From positions 186,001-250,000 of the forward strand of contig JANQAD010000001.1 of NCBI GenBank assembly GCA_024707205.1: a DNA stretch of 64,000 bases. The letters are read 5' to 3'. The position numbers and the translations under genes are program-made. Positions 29,999-39,114 of this stretch are shown here, piece by piece. The first letter of the stretch is position 1, and each line of letters opens with the position of its first letter. The notes under the pieces are model-generated. The model was not told where the DNA came from and searched no databases. It worked only from the letters and a program-made list of their open reading frames with translations. The DNA is from Demequina sp. (lineage in GTDB: Bacteria; Actinomycetota; Actinomycetes; Actinomycetales; Demequinaceae).

Positions 29999-31168
29999 CT
30001 AGTTTGTGGAAGTTTTGTTTCGACGCCACACTCCACCGACCTGGCTCGCCTTGCCCTCGAGCTCGAGTCCCGCGAGAGCCGCAATCGCCTCGCCGATCCC
30101 CAATCCCGCACCCCGCGCGATGTCCTCGACCCTCGAGCCTCGCGCCGCGATCGCGTCAAAGGCGGCCCGTTCGCCCGGCCCGCCGAAGCCCTCCCCCACC
30201 GTGACCTCGTCATCTGGACCGATGGGTCCGGCAAGCTCGATGACATGGCTCGCGTCCGTCACGAGGATCGCGAGCCCGTCCCGGATCAGCCGGTGGCACC
30301 CTTGCGAGCTGACTGACGTGACCGGGCCCGGAACGGCGCCGACGACGCGACCCCACTCGAGAGCGTGATTCACGGTGTTGAGCGCCCCGGAGCGCATCGC
30401 CGCCTCCACGACGCACGTGGTCGCAGCCGCGGCGATGAGGCGGTTGCGCGCGAGGAAGCGCGAACGGTGCGGCGCAAACCCGACGGGGACCTCGCTGAAC
30501 ACGACGCCCGTCTCGAGCACGGCCCCAAGCAGGTCTGTGTGACCGGCGGGGTATAGACGGTCGACCCCGCCGGCCATTACCGCGACCGTTGGAGTCGCCC
30601 CCGTCAGCGCGGCCCTGTGCGCTGCAGCGTCGATCCCATACGCGCCCCCAGACACGACGCACCAGCCCTTGTCGCTGAGACCGCCCGAAATCTCCGCTGC
30701 CATGTGCTCGCCGTACCCGGTCGACGCACGCGACCCAACAACCGCCACCGAGCGGTCGAGGAGGGCGCGCAGGTCTCCCCCTCCGCGCACCCACAGCGCG
30801 TACGGCGCCCTAGCGCCGAGGTCGTCGAGGCGCGAAGGCCACTCGTCGTCCTCACGAGTCACGACCCGCGCGCCGACTGCTCGCGCCCGCCGCACGTGCC
30901 CTGCCGGGTCCGCATCATCGAGCCTGGCGATCCATCGCTCCGCGGCCGCGACCGCCTTGTCGAGCGTCGCCACCGGCGCGAGCGGCGCCAGGCGCATCGT
31001 GGCGGCCACGGGGTCCGCGGCGGCGTCGCGGACCCATGCGAGCGCGGCGCTCGCGCCGAGTTCCGCGACAAGCCACGAGGCCACGGCGTCGGCGCCCTCC
31101 GCGATCGCGCTCCACGCGACGAGCGCCGCTCGCTCCTCGCCTCCCATCGCGTCATCAAGCGTGCTCAC
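29999..31168 (-). CDS. dprA: DNA-processing protein DprA
   Basis: Loads RecA on incoming single-stranded DNA during transformation. The 389-aa protein has an N-terminal helical region, the Rossmann-like core (VAVVGSRASTGYGEHMA, VVSGGAYGIDAAAHRAAL, GGVDRLYPAGHTDL, PHRSRFLARNRLIAA) and a C-terminal winged-helix part. Its start overlaps the comM stop by 4 bases. DprA and ComM occur widely in bacteria, so their presence alone does not prove natural competence. Confidence 0.95.
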   Translation of the reverse strand: MSTLDDAMGGEERAALVAWSAIAEGADAVASWLVAELGASAALAWVRDAAADPVAATMRLAPLAPVATLDKAVAAAERWIARLDDADPAGHVRRARAVGARVVTREDDEWPSRLDDLGARAPYALWVRGGGDLRALLDRSVAVVGSRASTGYGEHMAAEISGGLSDKGWCVVSGGAYGIDAAAHRAALTGATPTVAVMAGGVDRLYPAGHTDLLGAVLETGVVFSEVPVGFAPHRSRFLARNRLIAAAATTCVVEAAMRSGALNTVNHALEWGRVVGAVPGPVTSVSSQGCHRLIRDGLAILVTDASHVIELAGPIGPDDEVTVGEGFGGPGERAAFDAIAARGSRVEDIARGAGLGIGEAIAALAGLELEGKASQVGGVWRRNKTSTN

Positions 31169-32676
31169 TGGCCACCCCTGTTCCTCAACCCGAGCGCCTC
31201 AAGCACCTGTCCCGGTCCGGGAGCCGGAGTCCCCGCAAGATCGGCGATCGACCACGCGACGCGCAGCGAGCGATCCAGCCCGCGCGCCGATACCTCGCCG
31301 TTGTCGAGTGACCTCTGGGCAACCTCAAGGGATCTGCCAGGGGTGTTGGCGCGGAGCCAGCGCGCGCCCACCTGCGCGTTGATGCTCCAGCCCGTGCCTG
31401 CGAGACGCTCGCGTGCCGCGGCACGGGCCCGGCCAACGCGTTCCGCGACGGCCGCCGTCGCCTCACCCTCCGTGGCCCCACGCCTCACGGGTGCCACGTC
31501 GATGCGGATGTCGATGCGGTCGAGGAGCGGGCCAGAGAGCCGCGCCAAGTACCGGCGCTCCTGGATGGGCGAGCACGTGCAGCGGACGCCTCGTACTCCC
31601 TTGTTGCCGCAAGGGCACGGGTTCGCCGCCAGCACCAGCTGGAATCGGGCGGGGTAGCGAGCGGCACCGTGCGCGCGGTGCAGCACGATCTCGCCGGACT
31701 CGAGTGGCTGGCGCAGTGTGTCGAGCACGCGCGCGGGGAACTCGGGCGCCTCGTCCAGGAAAAGCACCCCGGCGTGGGCGCGGCTGATGGCGCCGGGCCG
31801 CGCGAGCATCGAGCCCCCGCCGACGATCGCGGCCGCGGACGCCGAGTGATGCGGCGCCTCAAAGGGCGGCCTGACCATCAGCCCGGCACTCGGATCGAAG
31901 GTCCCGCACAGGGAGTGCACGCCCGTCACCGTCACCGCGTCGTCAACATCCAGGTCCGGCAGCAGTCCGGACATGCGATTCGCGAGCATCGTCTTGCCCA
32001 CACCGGGCGCCCCCACCATGAAGAGGTGATGGCCGCCGGCAGCCGCGACCTCGAGGGCGCGCCTCGCCCCCTCTTGCCCGCGGACGTCGCTCATGTCCCC
32101 AGGCGGAGGCCCTACCGAAACCGCAGGAGCCGCACCGCCGACCGCAACAGGTGCGAGCACAGCGTGCTCGTTGCCCAGGAGCCGCGCGAGTTCGCCGAGA
32201 GAGCTCACGGCCGTCACGCGAGCCCCCTCGACGAGCCTCGCCTCCGCGGCGTTCCCCTCGGGAACCACCACTGCAGAGAATCCGGCGGCCGCCGCCGCCG
32301 CCACGGCGGGCAGCACGCCCCGAACGGGACGGACGGCCCCGTCCAGCCCAAGCTCGCCCAGGTAGACGGCCCGCGCGGCGGCCTTGGCCTCCACCTGACC
32401 GGCCGCGGCGAGGATTGCCACCGCGATCGCGAGGTCTGTGGTCGACCCCGTCTTGGGAAGGGACGCCGGCGAGAGATTCACGGTGATGCGCCTGATGGGC
32501 CACTCGAGCCCCGACGACGCCACCGCGGCGCGAACGCGATCGCGAGACTCCTGGAGCGAAGCGTCGGGCAGGCCCACGATGGTGAACCCGGGAAGCGCGG
32601 CCGCGAGGTGCGCCTCCACGTCCACGACGTGCCCCGCGAGACCGGCGAGCGCGATCGCCCGCGCGCGCCCGATCAC
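31165..32676 (-). CDS. comM: YifB/ComM-family Mg chelatase-like AAA ATPase
   Basis: A 503-aa AAA+ protein. The N-terminal Lon-protease-like fold carries GLPDASLQESRDRVRAAVASS and NLSPASLPKTGSTTDLAIA; the ATPase has Walker A GAPGVGKTMLANR, Walker B LFLDEAPEF and a CPCGNKG zinc-like Cys motif. ComM is a hexameric helicase promoting branch migration during natural transformation. It overlaps yraN upstream and dprA downstream by 4 bases each. Confidence 0.94.
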   Translation of the reverse strand: MIGRARAIALAGLAGHVVDVEAHLAAALPGFTIVGLPDASLQESRDRVRAAVASSGLEWPIRRITVNLSPASLPKTGSTTDLAIAVAILAAAGQVEAKAAARAVYLGELGLDGAVRPVRGVLPAVAAAAAAGFSAVVVPEGNAAEARLVEGARVTAVSSLGELARLLGNEHAVLAPVAVGGAAPAVSVGPPPGDMSDVRGQEGARRALEVAAAGGHHLFMVGAPGVGKTMLANRMSGLLPDLDVDDAVTVTGVHSLCGTFDPSAGLMVRPPFEAPHHSASAAAIVGGGSMLARPGAISRAHAGVLFLDEAPEFPARVLDTLRQPLESGEIVLHRAHGAARYPARFQLVLAANPCPCGNKGVRGVRCTCSPIQERRYLARLSGPLLDRIDIRIDVAPVRRGATEGEATAAVAERVGRARAAARERLAGTGWSINAQVGARWLRANTPGRSLEVAQRSLDNGEVSARGLDRSLRVAWSIADLAGTPAPGPGQVLEALGLRNRGGQ

Positions 32677-33041
32677 CCGACGCCCCGCAGGTGCTCAACC
32701 ACGGCGGCACCGGATCGCGGCAGCGTCACCGCGCACACGTCGATGCGGATCTCGCGGAAGCGACGGTCCTGAGCGGCGAGCCACGCGCCGACGAGCCTGC
32801 GCAGTCGGCCCAGCTTCGCCGCGGTCACGGCCTCTTGCGGAGAGCCGAACTGCGCGCTGCGACGCGTCTTCACCTCCACCGCAACGAGGCACTCGCCGTC
32901 GACCGCGACGATGTCGAGCTCCCCCATGGGGCACCGCCAGTTGCGCGCGAGCACCTCCCAGCCGTGCTCCTCGAGCAGGCGAGCGACCACGCGCTCCCCG
33001 TGCCTGCCGATCTCATCCTTGGCCGCCATCGCCACCTCCAC
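32673..33041 (-). CDS. yraN: UPF0102 (YraN) family endonuclease-like protein
   Basis: A 122-aa protein of the restriction-endonuclease-like fold. GRHGERVVARLLEEHGWEV precedes the nuclease pattern MGELDIVAVDGECLVAVEVKTRRS, where the Asp and Glu-x-Lys would bind metal. Cellular role not settled; the gene commonly sits beside comM and rnhB. A one-mismatch copy of the dispersed 10-mer lies about 36 bases upstream. Confidence 0.92.
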   Translation of the reverse strand: MEVAMAAKDEIGRHGERVVARLLEEHGWEVLARNWRCPMGELDIVAVDGECLVAVEVKTRRSAQFGSPQEAVTAAKLGRLRRLVGAWLAAQDRRFREIRIDVCAVTLPRSGAAVVEHLRGVG

Positions 33042-33148
33042 CGCCCAAGCGTGGGGCGGTGGAGGGTTCGGCGTTGCGGGCCGACGCTGGATCTGGGGAT
33101 AGCGCCAGCCTCACCCTTGGCTGGGGACGCGGGTTGGGCGGCAGCGCC

Positions 33149-34440
33149 TCAGGCGACCACGGCCTCGGTGACGTCGGCAGCCGGCTCAGCCGGAGCGTCG
33201 ACCGGGAAGTGCTTGTCTGCCTGGAGCAGCAGGCGAGCTCCGCCAATCGTGACAACGACGGATACGACGCCGCCGACGATGTATGGCAGCTGCAGGTCCA
33301 CCTTGGCGATCCACCCGCCGGCGAGCACTGCGAGCGGCATGAGGCTCCAGGCGAAGGTCCGGATCGAGCCGATTGCGCGGCCGAGCATGTGCCCAGGGAT
33401 GATCGCCTGGCGGAGTGAGCCCCACGGAACGTTCCACATCGAGACGCCGGCCGCGCTCAGGCCATAGGCGACGGTCGCGAGCCACGCGTTCGGGGCGAAC
33501 CCAACGCCCACGAGGCCAACGCCTGCGATCATCGACGCCCACAGCATCGTGTGCCCGCGGCCGAACTTCTTCACGCTCGCACCGGCAAGGAGGGACCCTG
33601 CGACCGCGCCGATGCCGATCCCTGCAGTCACCACGCCGAACCATTGGGCCTTGATGGCGAACCGGTCCAGGTACAGCAGAGCCGTCACGGCCTGCGCAAG
33701 CGCGAAGGCGGTGCCGATCGCGGTGGTGAACAGCACGAGCGAGCGCAGGTAGCGGTGGTGCCACACGAAGCCAACGGCCTCCTTGAGCGGCACAGGATCC
33801 ACGAGCTCGCCAGACTCGTGCCGGCTCTTCGCTGCGGCCACCGGGAGGGTCAGCACTAGCAGCGCGGCGATCGCATACCCGGCCCCGCCGACGATCATCG
33901 GCAGGATGACCGCGATCGAGTACAGCACGCCGGAAATCGGCGTGGCCACGAACATGTCGACGCCGGTCTGAGCCGCCTGGATCATCCCGTTCGCCTTGTC
34001 GAGCCCCTCCTTCTTGACCAGCGACGGCGTGATGGCGGTTGTCGCGTTGTCGAAGAGGGTCTCGCCAAGGCCGAAGACTACGGTCGCGATCGCGAGCACC
34101 GCGATCGTCACGTTGTCGCTCGCGATGCACAGGGCCACACCCGCGGCGGCGACGAGGCGCGCCGCGTTGGCGATCGCCATCGCGTAGCGCCTGTCGATGC
34201 GGTCGACGATCATGCCTGCTGGCACGCCGAACAGCAGCCACGGCACGTACATGAGAGCACCCAGCAACGCGATCGCCATCGGATCCTTGGTGAGCGCAAC
34301 GGCCGCGAGCGGGATCGCGAGACGGGCGATGCCGTCGGCCAGGTTTGACGTCATGGCGGCGCCCCATAGGCGCCCAAAGGCGCCTCAAGCCCGGCCGACG
34401 CCGTGGTTGACTCGGGCCCCTGCGTTGCCTCGGTTGTCAT
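33149..34440 (-). CDS. MFS transporter (frameshift near N-terminus)
   Basis: A 12-helix major facilitator. The main frame begins at MTSNLADGIARLAIPL (34354), but upstream codons in that frame read AFGRLWGAA, the expected start of helix 1 in this family. A separate frame from ATG 34440 (MTTEATQGPESTT) overlaps the regulator stop as ATGA. One missing base in the CCCAAA run near 34373-34380 would join them into a protein of about 430 aa. Loop 2-3 carries VPAGMIVDRIDRRYAMA. Coupling to an ArsR-like regulator suggests export of the compound the regulator senses; the substrate is unknown. Confidence 0.85.
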
Positions 34441-35042
34441 GATTCCTCCTCCGGTTCGGGCGCGCCGACCAGCGGGAACCCGTTGTATTGCAGTACGACC
34501 GCACGCGCGCCGGGCACGGTGCCGCGGTCGCGGTAGTTGTCGAGAATGGCGTCGATCGCCTTGGCGATCTCCGCGTTGACCGCGCCGAGCTCCTCGGCGG
34601 TGAGGGACGCGCGCGCGGTCATCAGCGTGGACGAGTTCACCCACTCGGGGCCGAACTCCCTGTCTCCGCGACGGATGAAGTTGTCGACGTGACGAAACCG
34701 CTGCTCCGTCATCTGACGGACCACGAGCGTGCCTGCCTCGTACTCGGCGGACCCGAGCTCGAAGTCGGTGGGGTTCATCGTCACGCCTCCCCTGGGGACG
34801 CGCCAGTAGCGCTCCTTGGCGGTTCCGCGATCGGTGTCCTCCTCGATGAAGCCATGGCGCGCGAGCTGCCGCAAGTGGTAGCTCGTGGCGCCCGAGGACT
34901 CGCCGAGCGCCTCCGCGAGCTGGCTCGCCGTGGCGGGACCGAGCATCGCGAGACGGTCGAACATGTCGACGCGGAGGGGGTGCGCAAGCGCCTTGAGGGA
35001 GGCCGCATCGACGATGCGTTCGGGGCGTTCAGGTTCGCTCAT
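34437..35042 (-). CDS. ArsR-like winged-helix transcriptional regulator
   Basis: A 201-aa regulator from ATG 35042 (MSEPERPERI). The winged helix is at residues 10-85: LKALAHPLRVDMFDRLAMLGPAT, recognition helix SGATSYHLRQLARHGFIEED, and wing GTAKERYWRV. The C-terminal half (LTAEELGAVNAEIAKAIDAIL) is probably for dimerisation or ligand binding; no metal-binding Cys are seen. It is coupled to an MFS exporter. The -10-like TACTTT lies 6 bases before the ATG, so the mRNA is probably leaderless. Confidence 0.88.
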   Translation of the reverse strand: MSEPERPERIVDAASLKALAHPLRVDMFDRLAMLGPATASQLAEALGESSGATSYHLRQLARHGFIEEDTDRGTAKERYWRVPRGGVTMNPTDFELGSAEYEAGTLVVRQMTEQRFRHVDNFIRRGDREFGPEWVNSSTLMTARASLTAEELGAVNAEIAKAIDAILDNYRDRGTVPGARAVVLQYNGFPLVGAPEPEEES

Positions 35043-35048
35043 GGCACG

Positions 35049-35107
35049 AAAGTAGCATCGCAAAGCATTCTTTGCAAGAGTTTCTTTGCAAGTATTTCTT
35101 TGCGATG
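35049..35107 (-). promoter_or_regulatory. Promoter and operator array of the ArsR-like regulator
   Basis: Three direct repeats (TTCTTTGCAAGA at 35068, TTCTTTGCAAGT at 35082, TTCTTTGCGATG at 35096) are spaced exactly 14 bases apart on the plus strand. An inverted half CATCGCAAAG at 35056-35065 pairs perfectly with CTTTGCGATG at the far end. Minus-strand -35 TTGCAA and -10 TACTTT (35049-35054) lie inside the array with 17 bases between. This is the picture of an autoregulated promoter with cooperative binding. Confidence 0.72.
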
Positions 35108-35471
35108 TGCCGATCTGCTCTCCCCGCGGCCCTCATGCGACACCGCCGCGGCCCTCCCCCGCTCTTCGCCCGACCTTCCGCCGACCTTCCCCCGACCTTC
35201 CGCCGCGGCCTGGAACCGGATCCGGGGCCAAGTGCGGCTCAGACAGGCGGAAATCGGTGCGGATCCGGTTCTCAGCCGCGGTCGGTCACGAAGCACCCAC
35301 GCACAGGCCAGCGTCCCGCATCCCACCGCCCGGAATGGTGCCTGATGGTCACGAAGTCGGCGTTTGGCGACCACCACAGCCCATTTGAGGTCGCCACGCA
35401 TGTCCACGTGAGCCACGACGCCGTGTGGGGGACCCCGCGGCTGCGATGCAGGGGCCCGCCCGGTCGCAAAA
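35108..35471. other. Intergenic region upstream of the ArsR-like regulator
   Basis: About 360 bases with no convincing gene. It contains three near-copies of CGACCTTCCGC (35170-35203), the 79-base palindromic element described separately, and the decamer GGTCACGAAG twice (35285 and 35348 regions). A 125-aa minus-strand frame covers most of it but has no recognisable domain, no ribosome binding site and repeat-derived composition, so I do not call it. Confidence 0.5.
35203..35281. repeat. Palindromic repeat element, copy A
   Basis: Arms at 35203-35224 and 35260-35281 pair at 19 of 22 positions; both contain AACCGGATCCG or its complement. The loop is 35 bases. The right arm and the bases just before it match the element at 50705-50785 (GCGGATCCGGTTC, one changed base, CAGCCGCGG), and total length is 79 against 81 bases. 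Two intergenic copies with shared arms indicate a small dispersed repeat family. Confidence 0.72.
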
Positions 35472-35501
35472 CGGCCCCCGGAACCGAAGTTCCGGGGGCC
35501 G
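35472..35501 (-). terminator. Intrinsic terminator of the DHA2 exporter gene
   Basis: A perfect 13-bp stem (CGGCCCCCGGAAC with its complement) closes a 4-base loop that reads UUCG on the minus strand, followed on that strand by TTTT. It begins 17 bases after the stop at 35518. Textbook rho-independent terminator for the minus strand. Confidence 0.92.
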
Positions 35502-35517
35502 TTCGGGTCAAGCGGGA

Positions 35518-37215
35518 CTATCGCTTGGTGCGCCGCGCGTTGGCGAGGGTGCCTTCCGAACCCTCACCGGCGTCGGCCGCTACCGCGCCGCTGACGCGGG
35601 CGCCGACCATGGCGAGTTCGCTCGTGTGCGCCTCCGCCTCGAGTTCTGCGAGGCTCGCGTGCTCCACCCCGAGCGTCTCAACGAGGGCCTCGCCCTCGTC
35701 GATCGTGGTCTTGAGCGGCACCTCGCGAACGAACACGAGCAGGATGCCGGCGATCACCGCGAGCGGCAGCATGATCAGGAAGACGGGTGCGAGCGCGTCG
35801 TTGTACGAGGCGACGATCACTTCGCGCACGGCGTCGGGGAGCTGCTTCACCGCGTCGGGGGTCAAGGCGTTGAGGTCACCCGCGCCGCCCGAGGCGTCAC
35901 CGAGGCCGGAGAGGCGCTCGGTGAGCAGGCTCACGAGCCGAGTGGTGAACAGCGATCCCACCACGCCGGCACCGAGCGAGGCGCCGATCTGACGGAAGTA
36001 GTTGTTCGACGCGGTCGCGGTGCCGACCATGCGGATCGGGAACGTGTTCTGGACCACGAGCACCAGAATCTGCATCGACATGCCGAGCCCGATGCCCATC
36101 ACTCCCAGGTAGACGCACACCATCCAGATGGGGTTGGTCGCGCTCATGGTGGACAGGAGCCCAAGGCTCACGGCGACGAACGCGGAGCCGATGATCGGGA
36201 GCCACTTGTAGCGGCCCGTGCGAGTCACGAACTGGCCGGCGAGCACAGACGTCACGAGCAGGCCACCCATCATCGGGATCATGAGGAACCCGGCGTGCGT
36301 GGGGTCCACGCCCGCGACCATCTGCAGGTATGTGGGCATGTAGCCGATCGCGCCGAACATCGCCACGCCGATCAGCAGGCCCGCGATCGTCACAAGGTTG
36401 AAGTTGAGCTTGCTGAACAGCATCAGCGGCATCACGGGCTCCGCGGCACGCCGCTCGACCGCGACGAACGCGATCGCGCCGATCACCGAGAACGCGATGA
36501 GGCCCAGGATCGTCGTCGAGCTCCACGCATACGTGCTGCCACCCCACACGGTGATGAGCACGATCGCCGTGGACACCGCGGCGAGCAGGGTCATGCCGGT
36601 GAAGTCGATGGGGCGCTTCTCGCGCTCGCGGTGCGGCAGGTGCAGGAACGCAAGCGCCGAGGCGATCGCGATGAGGCCGAGCGGAATGTTGATCCACAGG
36701 CACCAGCGCCAGCCGAGAGACTCGGTGAACCAGCCGCCGAGCAGCGGTCCGGCCACGGACGAGAACGCGAAGACGCCGCCCATGATGCCCACATAGCGGC
36801 CGCGCTCACGAGCGGGCACGACCTCGGCGATGATCGCCGTGGAGAGGATCATGAGGCCACCGCCGCCGAGGCCCTGAATGGCACGGCCGACGATGAGTTC
36901 CGCCATCCCGTTCGCGAGCGCGCCGACGACGGAGCCGACCATGAACAGGGCGATGGCCGCGATGAGCAGGCTCTTGCGGCCGATGAGGTCGCCCGCCTTG
37001 CCGTACAGGGGCATGACGATCGTGGAGCCAAGGATGTATGCGGTCGACACCCACAGCATGTGGCTGACGCCGTCGAGCTCGCCCACGATGGTGGGCAGCG
37101 CGATCGAGAAGATCGTGCTGCTGAGCGATGCGAGAAGCATCGCGGTAATGAGTCCAACGAAGATCAGCGCAATGTGCTGCTCCCCTTTGGGCGCCTTGAG
37201 TGAAGGCATGGACAT
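35518..37215 (-). CDS. DHA2-family MFS multidrug exporter (EmrB/QacA type)
   Basis: A 565-aa, 14-helix proton-driven exporter. LSSTIFSIALPTIVGEL in helix 1 is the DHA2 antiporter pattern, then LYGKAGDLIGRKSLL in loop 2-3 and RAIQGLGGGGLMILSTAIIAEVVPARERGRYVG. A hydrophilic C-terminal tail of about 60 residues ends the protein. AAGGA precedes the ATG by 8-9 bases. It follows a TetR-family gene by 51 bases and ends at a strong terminator, so the two form one unit. Substrate unknown. Confidence 0.93.
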   Translation of the reverse strand: MSMPSLKAPKGEQHIALIFVGLITAMLLASLSSTIFSIALPTIVGELDGVSHMLWVSTAYILGSTIVMPLYGKAGDLIGRKSLLIAAIALFMVGSVVGALANGMAELIVGRAIQGLGGGGLMILSTAIIAEVVPARERGRYVGIMGGVFAFSSVAGPLLGGWFTESLGWRWCLWINIPLGLIAIASALAFLHLPHREREKRPIDFTGMTLLAAVSTAIVLITVWGGSTYAWSSTTILGLIAFSVIGAIAFVAVERRAAEPVMPLMLFSKLNFNLVTIAGLLIGVAMFGAIGYMPTYLQMVAGVDPTHAGFLMIPMMGGLLVTSVLAGQFVTRTGRYKWLPIIGSAFVAVSLGLLSTMSATNPIWMVCVYLGVMGIGLGMSMQILVLVVQNTFPIRMVGTATASNNYFRQIGASLGAGVVGSLFTTRLVSLLTERLSGLGDASGGAGDLNALTPDAVKQLPDAVREVIVASYNDALAPVFLIMLPLAVIAGILLVFVREVPLKTTIDEGEALVETLGVEHASLAELEAEAHTSELAMVGARVSGAVAADAGEGSEGTLANARRTKR

Positions 37216-37266
37216 GGATTGCGTCCTTCTACTTTCTTTACTGCCCGACGGTGGCCGGGGCTTTGA

Positions 37267-37896
37267 CTAGACGAGTCGCCTGAGGCGCTCGATGGCTTGA
37301 GGAATGAGGTGGTCCGGATCGGCCGTGCCGTCGGATTCGATCCATCGATTGCCGACCACCTGCACGATGCCGAGCGCCGTGGCGAGCAGGACGGTCGCCT
37401 CGTCGTCGATCTCCGGGTCCGAGGCCGTCGGCTGCTCCTTGCGAAGACGCTCGCGAATGATCTTCACGTACTCGCCGCGGGTGGCGATGCTGCGGGCGAA
37501 CGATTGGCTCGCGAGTGCAGGCTCGCGGAAGAAGAGCTCTCGGCGAAGGCGAATGAGGTGCAGGTTGGGCTCGCGGGCGAGGGCCGCATCCATGAGCATC
37601 GCGATGAAGCCTTCAAACGCGGGCTCGTCGCTGGCGACGTATGCGGCGACCGCCTCGGGAGTGGGCACGGGCTTGCCCACACCGAGCAGCGCGGCCTCGC
37701 GAGAGCCGAAGTAGTTGAAGAAGGTGCGCGCGGAGACCTCGCTCGCGGCGCAGATCTGGTCAACGGTGATGTGCTCGGAGCCGTGCTCGAGTGCGAGCTC
37801 GCACGCGGCGGTCTCCATGCGGATGCGGGTGCGCTCGCGCTTGGCCTCGCGGCCGGTCATGGCCTCTGGCGTCGCTGGGCGCGCTACTGTTTGCAT
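37267..37896 (-). CDS. TetR-family transcriptional regulator
   Basis: Residues from ATG 37860 onward give a classic TetR N-terminus: RTRIRMETAACELALEHG, then HITVDQICAASEVSARTFFNYFGSREAAL; the C-terminal helices bind the ligand. Starts at 37905, 37896 and 37860 are all possible, plus TTG 37932. I use 37896 because it lies where transcription from the upstream promoter should begin, which would make a leaderless message. It presumably represses itself and the DHA2 exporter downstream, lifting repression when a drug binds. Confidence 0.86.
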   Translation of the reverse strand: MQTVARPATPEAMTGREAKRERTRIRMETAACELALEHGSEHITVDQICAASEVSARTFFNYFGSREAALLGVGKPVPTPEAVAAYVASDEPAFEGFIAMLMDAALAREPNLHLIRLRRELFFREPALASQSFARSIATRGEYVKIIRERLRKEQPTASDPEIDDEATVLLATALGIVQVVGNRWIESDGTADPDHLIPQAIERLRRLV

Positions 37897-37932
37897 AATC
37901 TGCATTTTTGCAGACTCTGCAAATTTAGTCAA
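37890..37932 (-). promoter_or_regulatory. Promoter and palindromic operator of the tetR-exporter unit
   Basis: The perfect palindrome TTTGCAGACTCTGCAAA occupies 37907-37923. A diverged second copy, TTTGCATAATCTGCATT, lies at 37890-37906 directly beside it. On the minus strand TTGACT (37932-37927) is a good -35 and an A/T-rich hexamer 17 bases later serves as -10, so the palindrome fills the spacer. A TetR dimer there would block RNA polymerase. Confidence 0.8.
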
Positions 37933-37960
37933 GTTTTCGTGGGACCTTCGTCCCTCGCGG

Positions 37961-38287
37961 CTACCTCGATCGCAGCTGCCGGATGTCCGGCATCGAGTCG
38001 GGGTCGTGCGCGAGCTCCTCGATGTTGACGTCCTTGAACGTCACCACGCGCACGTTCTTCACGAGCCGCGCCGAGCGATACACGTCCCACACCCACGCGT
38101 CCGCCATGGTCACCTCGAAGTAGATGTCTCCCCCACTGGCCTTCACCTGGAGGTCGACCTTGTTCGCCAGATAGAACCGGCGCTCGGTCTCCACGACGTA
38201 CTGGAACAGCCCGACCACGTCCCTGTACTCGCGGTACAGGGCCAGTTCGGCCTCGGTCTCGTAGTTTTCAAGGTCCTCGGAGCTCAC
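37961..38287 (-). CDS. DUF2469-family protein
   Basis: A 108-aa protein of the highly conserved actinobacterial DUF2469 family: SSEDLENYETEAELALYREYRDV, VVETERRFYLANKVDL, YFEVTMADAWVWDVYR and VVTFKDVNIEEL. No signal peptide or membrane segment. The role is not established. It is normally found beside rnhB and lepB; here the nucleotidyltransferase gene lies between. Confidence 0.93.
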   Translation of the reverse strand: MSSEDLENYETEAELALYREYRDVVGLFQYVVETERRFYLANKVDLQVKASGGDIYFEVTMADAWVWDVYRSARLVKNVRVVTFKDVNIEELAHDPDSMPDIRQLRSR

Positions 38288-38340
38288 GGCTCCATCCTAA
38301 GTCGGCTTGAGCATGCCCGACGCTGTGGCAGGGTCGTGCC

Positions 38341-39114
38341 ATGACGCTCGACTTTGTGACGTGGCGGGATTCCGTCGTGGCCTCCCTCGCGGCGCGCGAC
38401 GACGTGGTCGGCGTCGCCGGGCTCGGCTCCACGGCCGCCACCGAGCGCGCCGATGAGTTCTCCGACCTCGACCTGTTCATCATCGTCGCGCCCGGCGTGC
38501 ACGATCGCTATCGGCACGAGCTGGACTGGCTGCCCAACGCCGAAGACGCGGTGCTGCACCTCGTCGAGTGGCACGGGGGCGGCAAGGTGCTGTTCCGGGA
38601 CGGCCGCTTCATCGAGTGGGGAGTGGGAACTCCGGAAGAGGTCGGCACGTGGCTCGCGGGTGAAGGCGTCATCCTGTTCGATCGCGACGGCGACGCGGCG
38701 ATGGCGCTCGCGAGCGCCCAGGCGAACCCCTACCCCGTCAATGTTGTGTCCGAGGCGGACGCGCTCGCCACGTTCCTCTTCGCGATCAACCAGGGCATGG
38801 GGCGCGTTCGCCGCGGCGAGCTCGTGAGCGGCGGCGACATCATCCGCTCGGAGGCGGTCGCGGCGCTGCTGCGAGCGGCGCGGTCCGGACTGAAGCCTGC
38901 CACCCCGGGCGCGTTGGATCCGATCGACGTCCGGCGACGAGTGGAGAGGGCCTTCCCCGCGCTCGCGAGCGCTATCGCCGCTGCGGTTGCGCGGGATCCA
39001 GAGCCAGCGGCGCGAGCCCTGCTCGCGGCGGCGCGGGACGCGTTCGGAGAGCGGCTCCCGGTCGGCGCAGTTGAGGCGGTCAGCGCCCGCTACGGCTGGC
39101 GGATCGAGCCCTAG
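38341..39114 (+). CDS. Nucleotidyltransferase-fold protein
   Basis: A 257-aa soluble protein with a Pol-beta-type nucleotidyltransferase pattern near residues 28-55: GLGSTAATERADEFSDLDLFII, in which the Gly-Ser and two Asp would hold nucleotide and metal. The rest is helical and resembles minimal or aminoglycoside-type nucleotidyltransferases; substrate unknown. It is transcribed against its neighbours and its stop overlaps the rnhB stop region by 4 bases, tail to tail. A GCCCGACGCT copy sits 17 bases before the ATG. Confidence 0.8.
   Translation: MTLDFVTWRDSVVASLAARDDVVGVAGLGSTAATERADEFSDLDLFIIVAPGVHDRYRHELDWLPNAEDAVLHLVEWHGGGKVLFRDGRFIEWGVGTPEEVGTWLAGEGVILFDRDGDAAMALASAQANPYPVNVVSEADALATFLFAINQGMGRVRRGELVSGGDIIRSEAVAALLRAARSGLKPATPGALDPIDVRRRVERAFPALASAIAAAVARDPEPAARALLAAARDAFGERLPVGAVEAVSARYGWRIEP

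Noticed and set aside
29999-32676. dprA plus comM as proof of natural competence, with the 10-mer as its uptake sequence
   Set aside because: Both genes are common in non-competent bacteria; the link to the 10-mer is only one of several possibilities.
35039-35416. A 125-aa minus-strand frame upstream of the ArsR-like regulator
   Set aside because: It covers the operator array and palindromic element, has no ribosome binding site and no domain.
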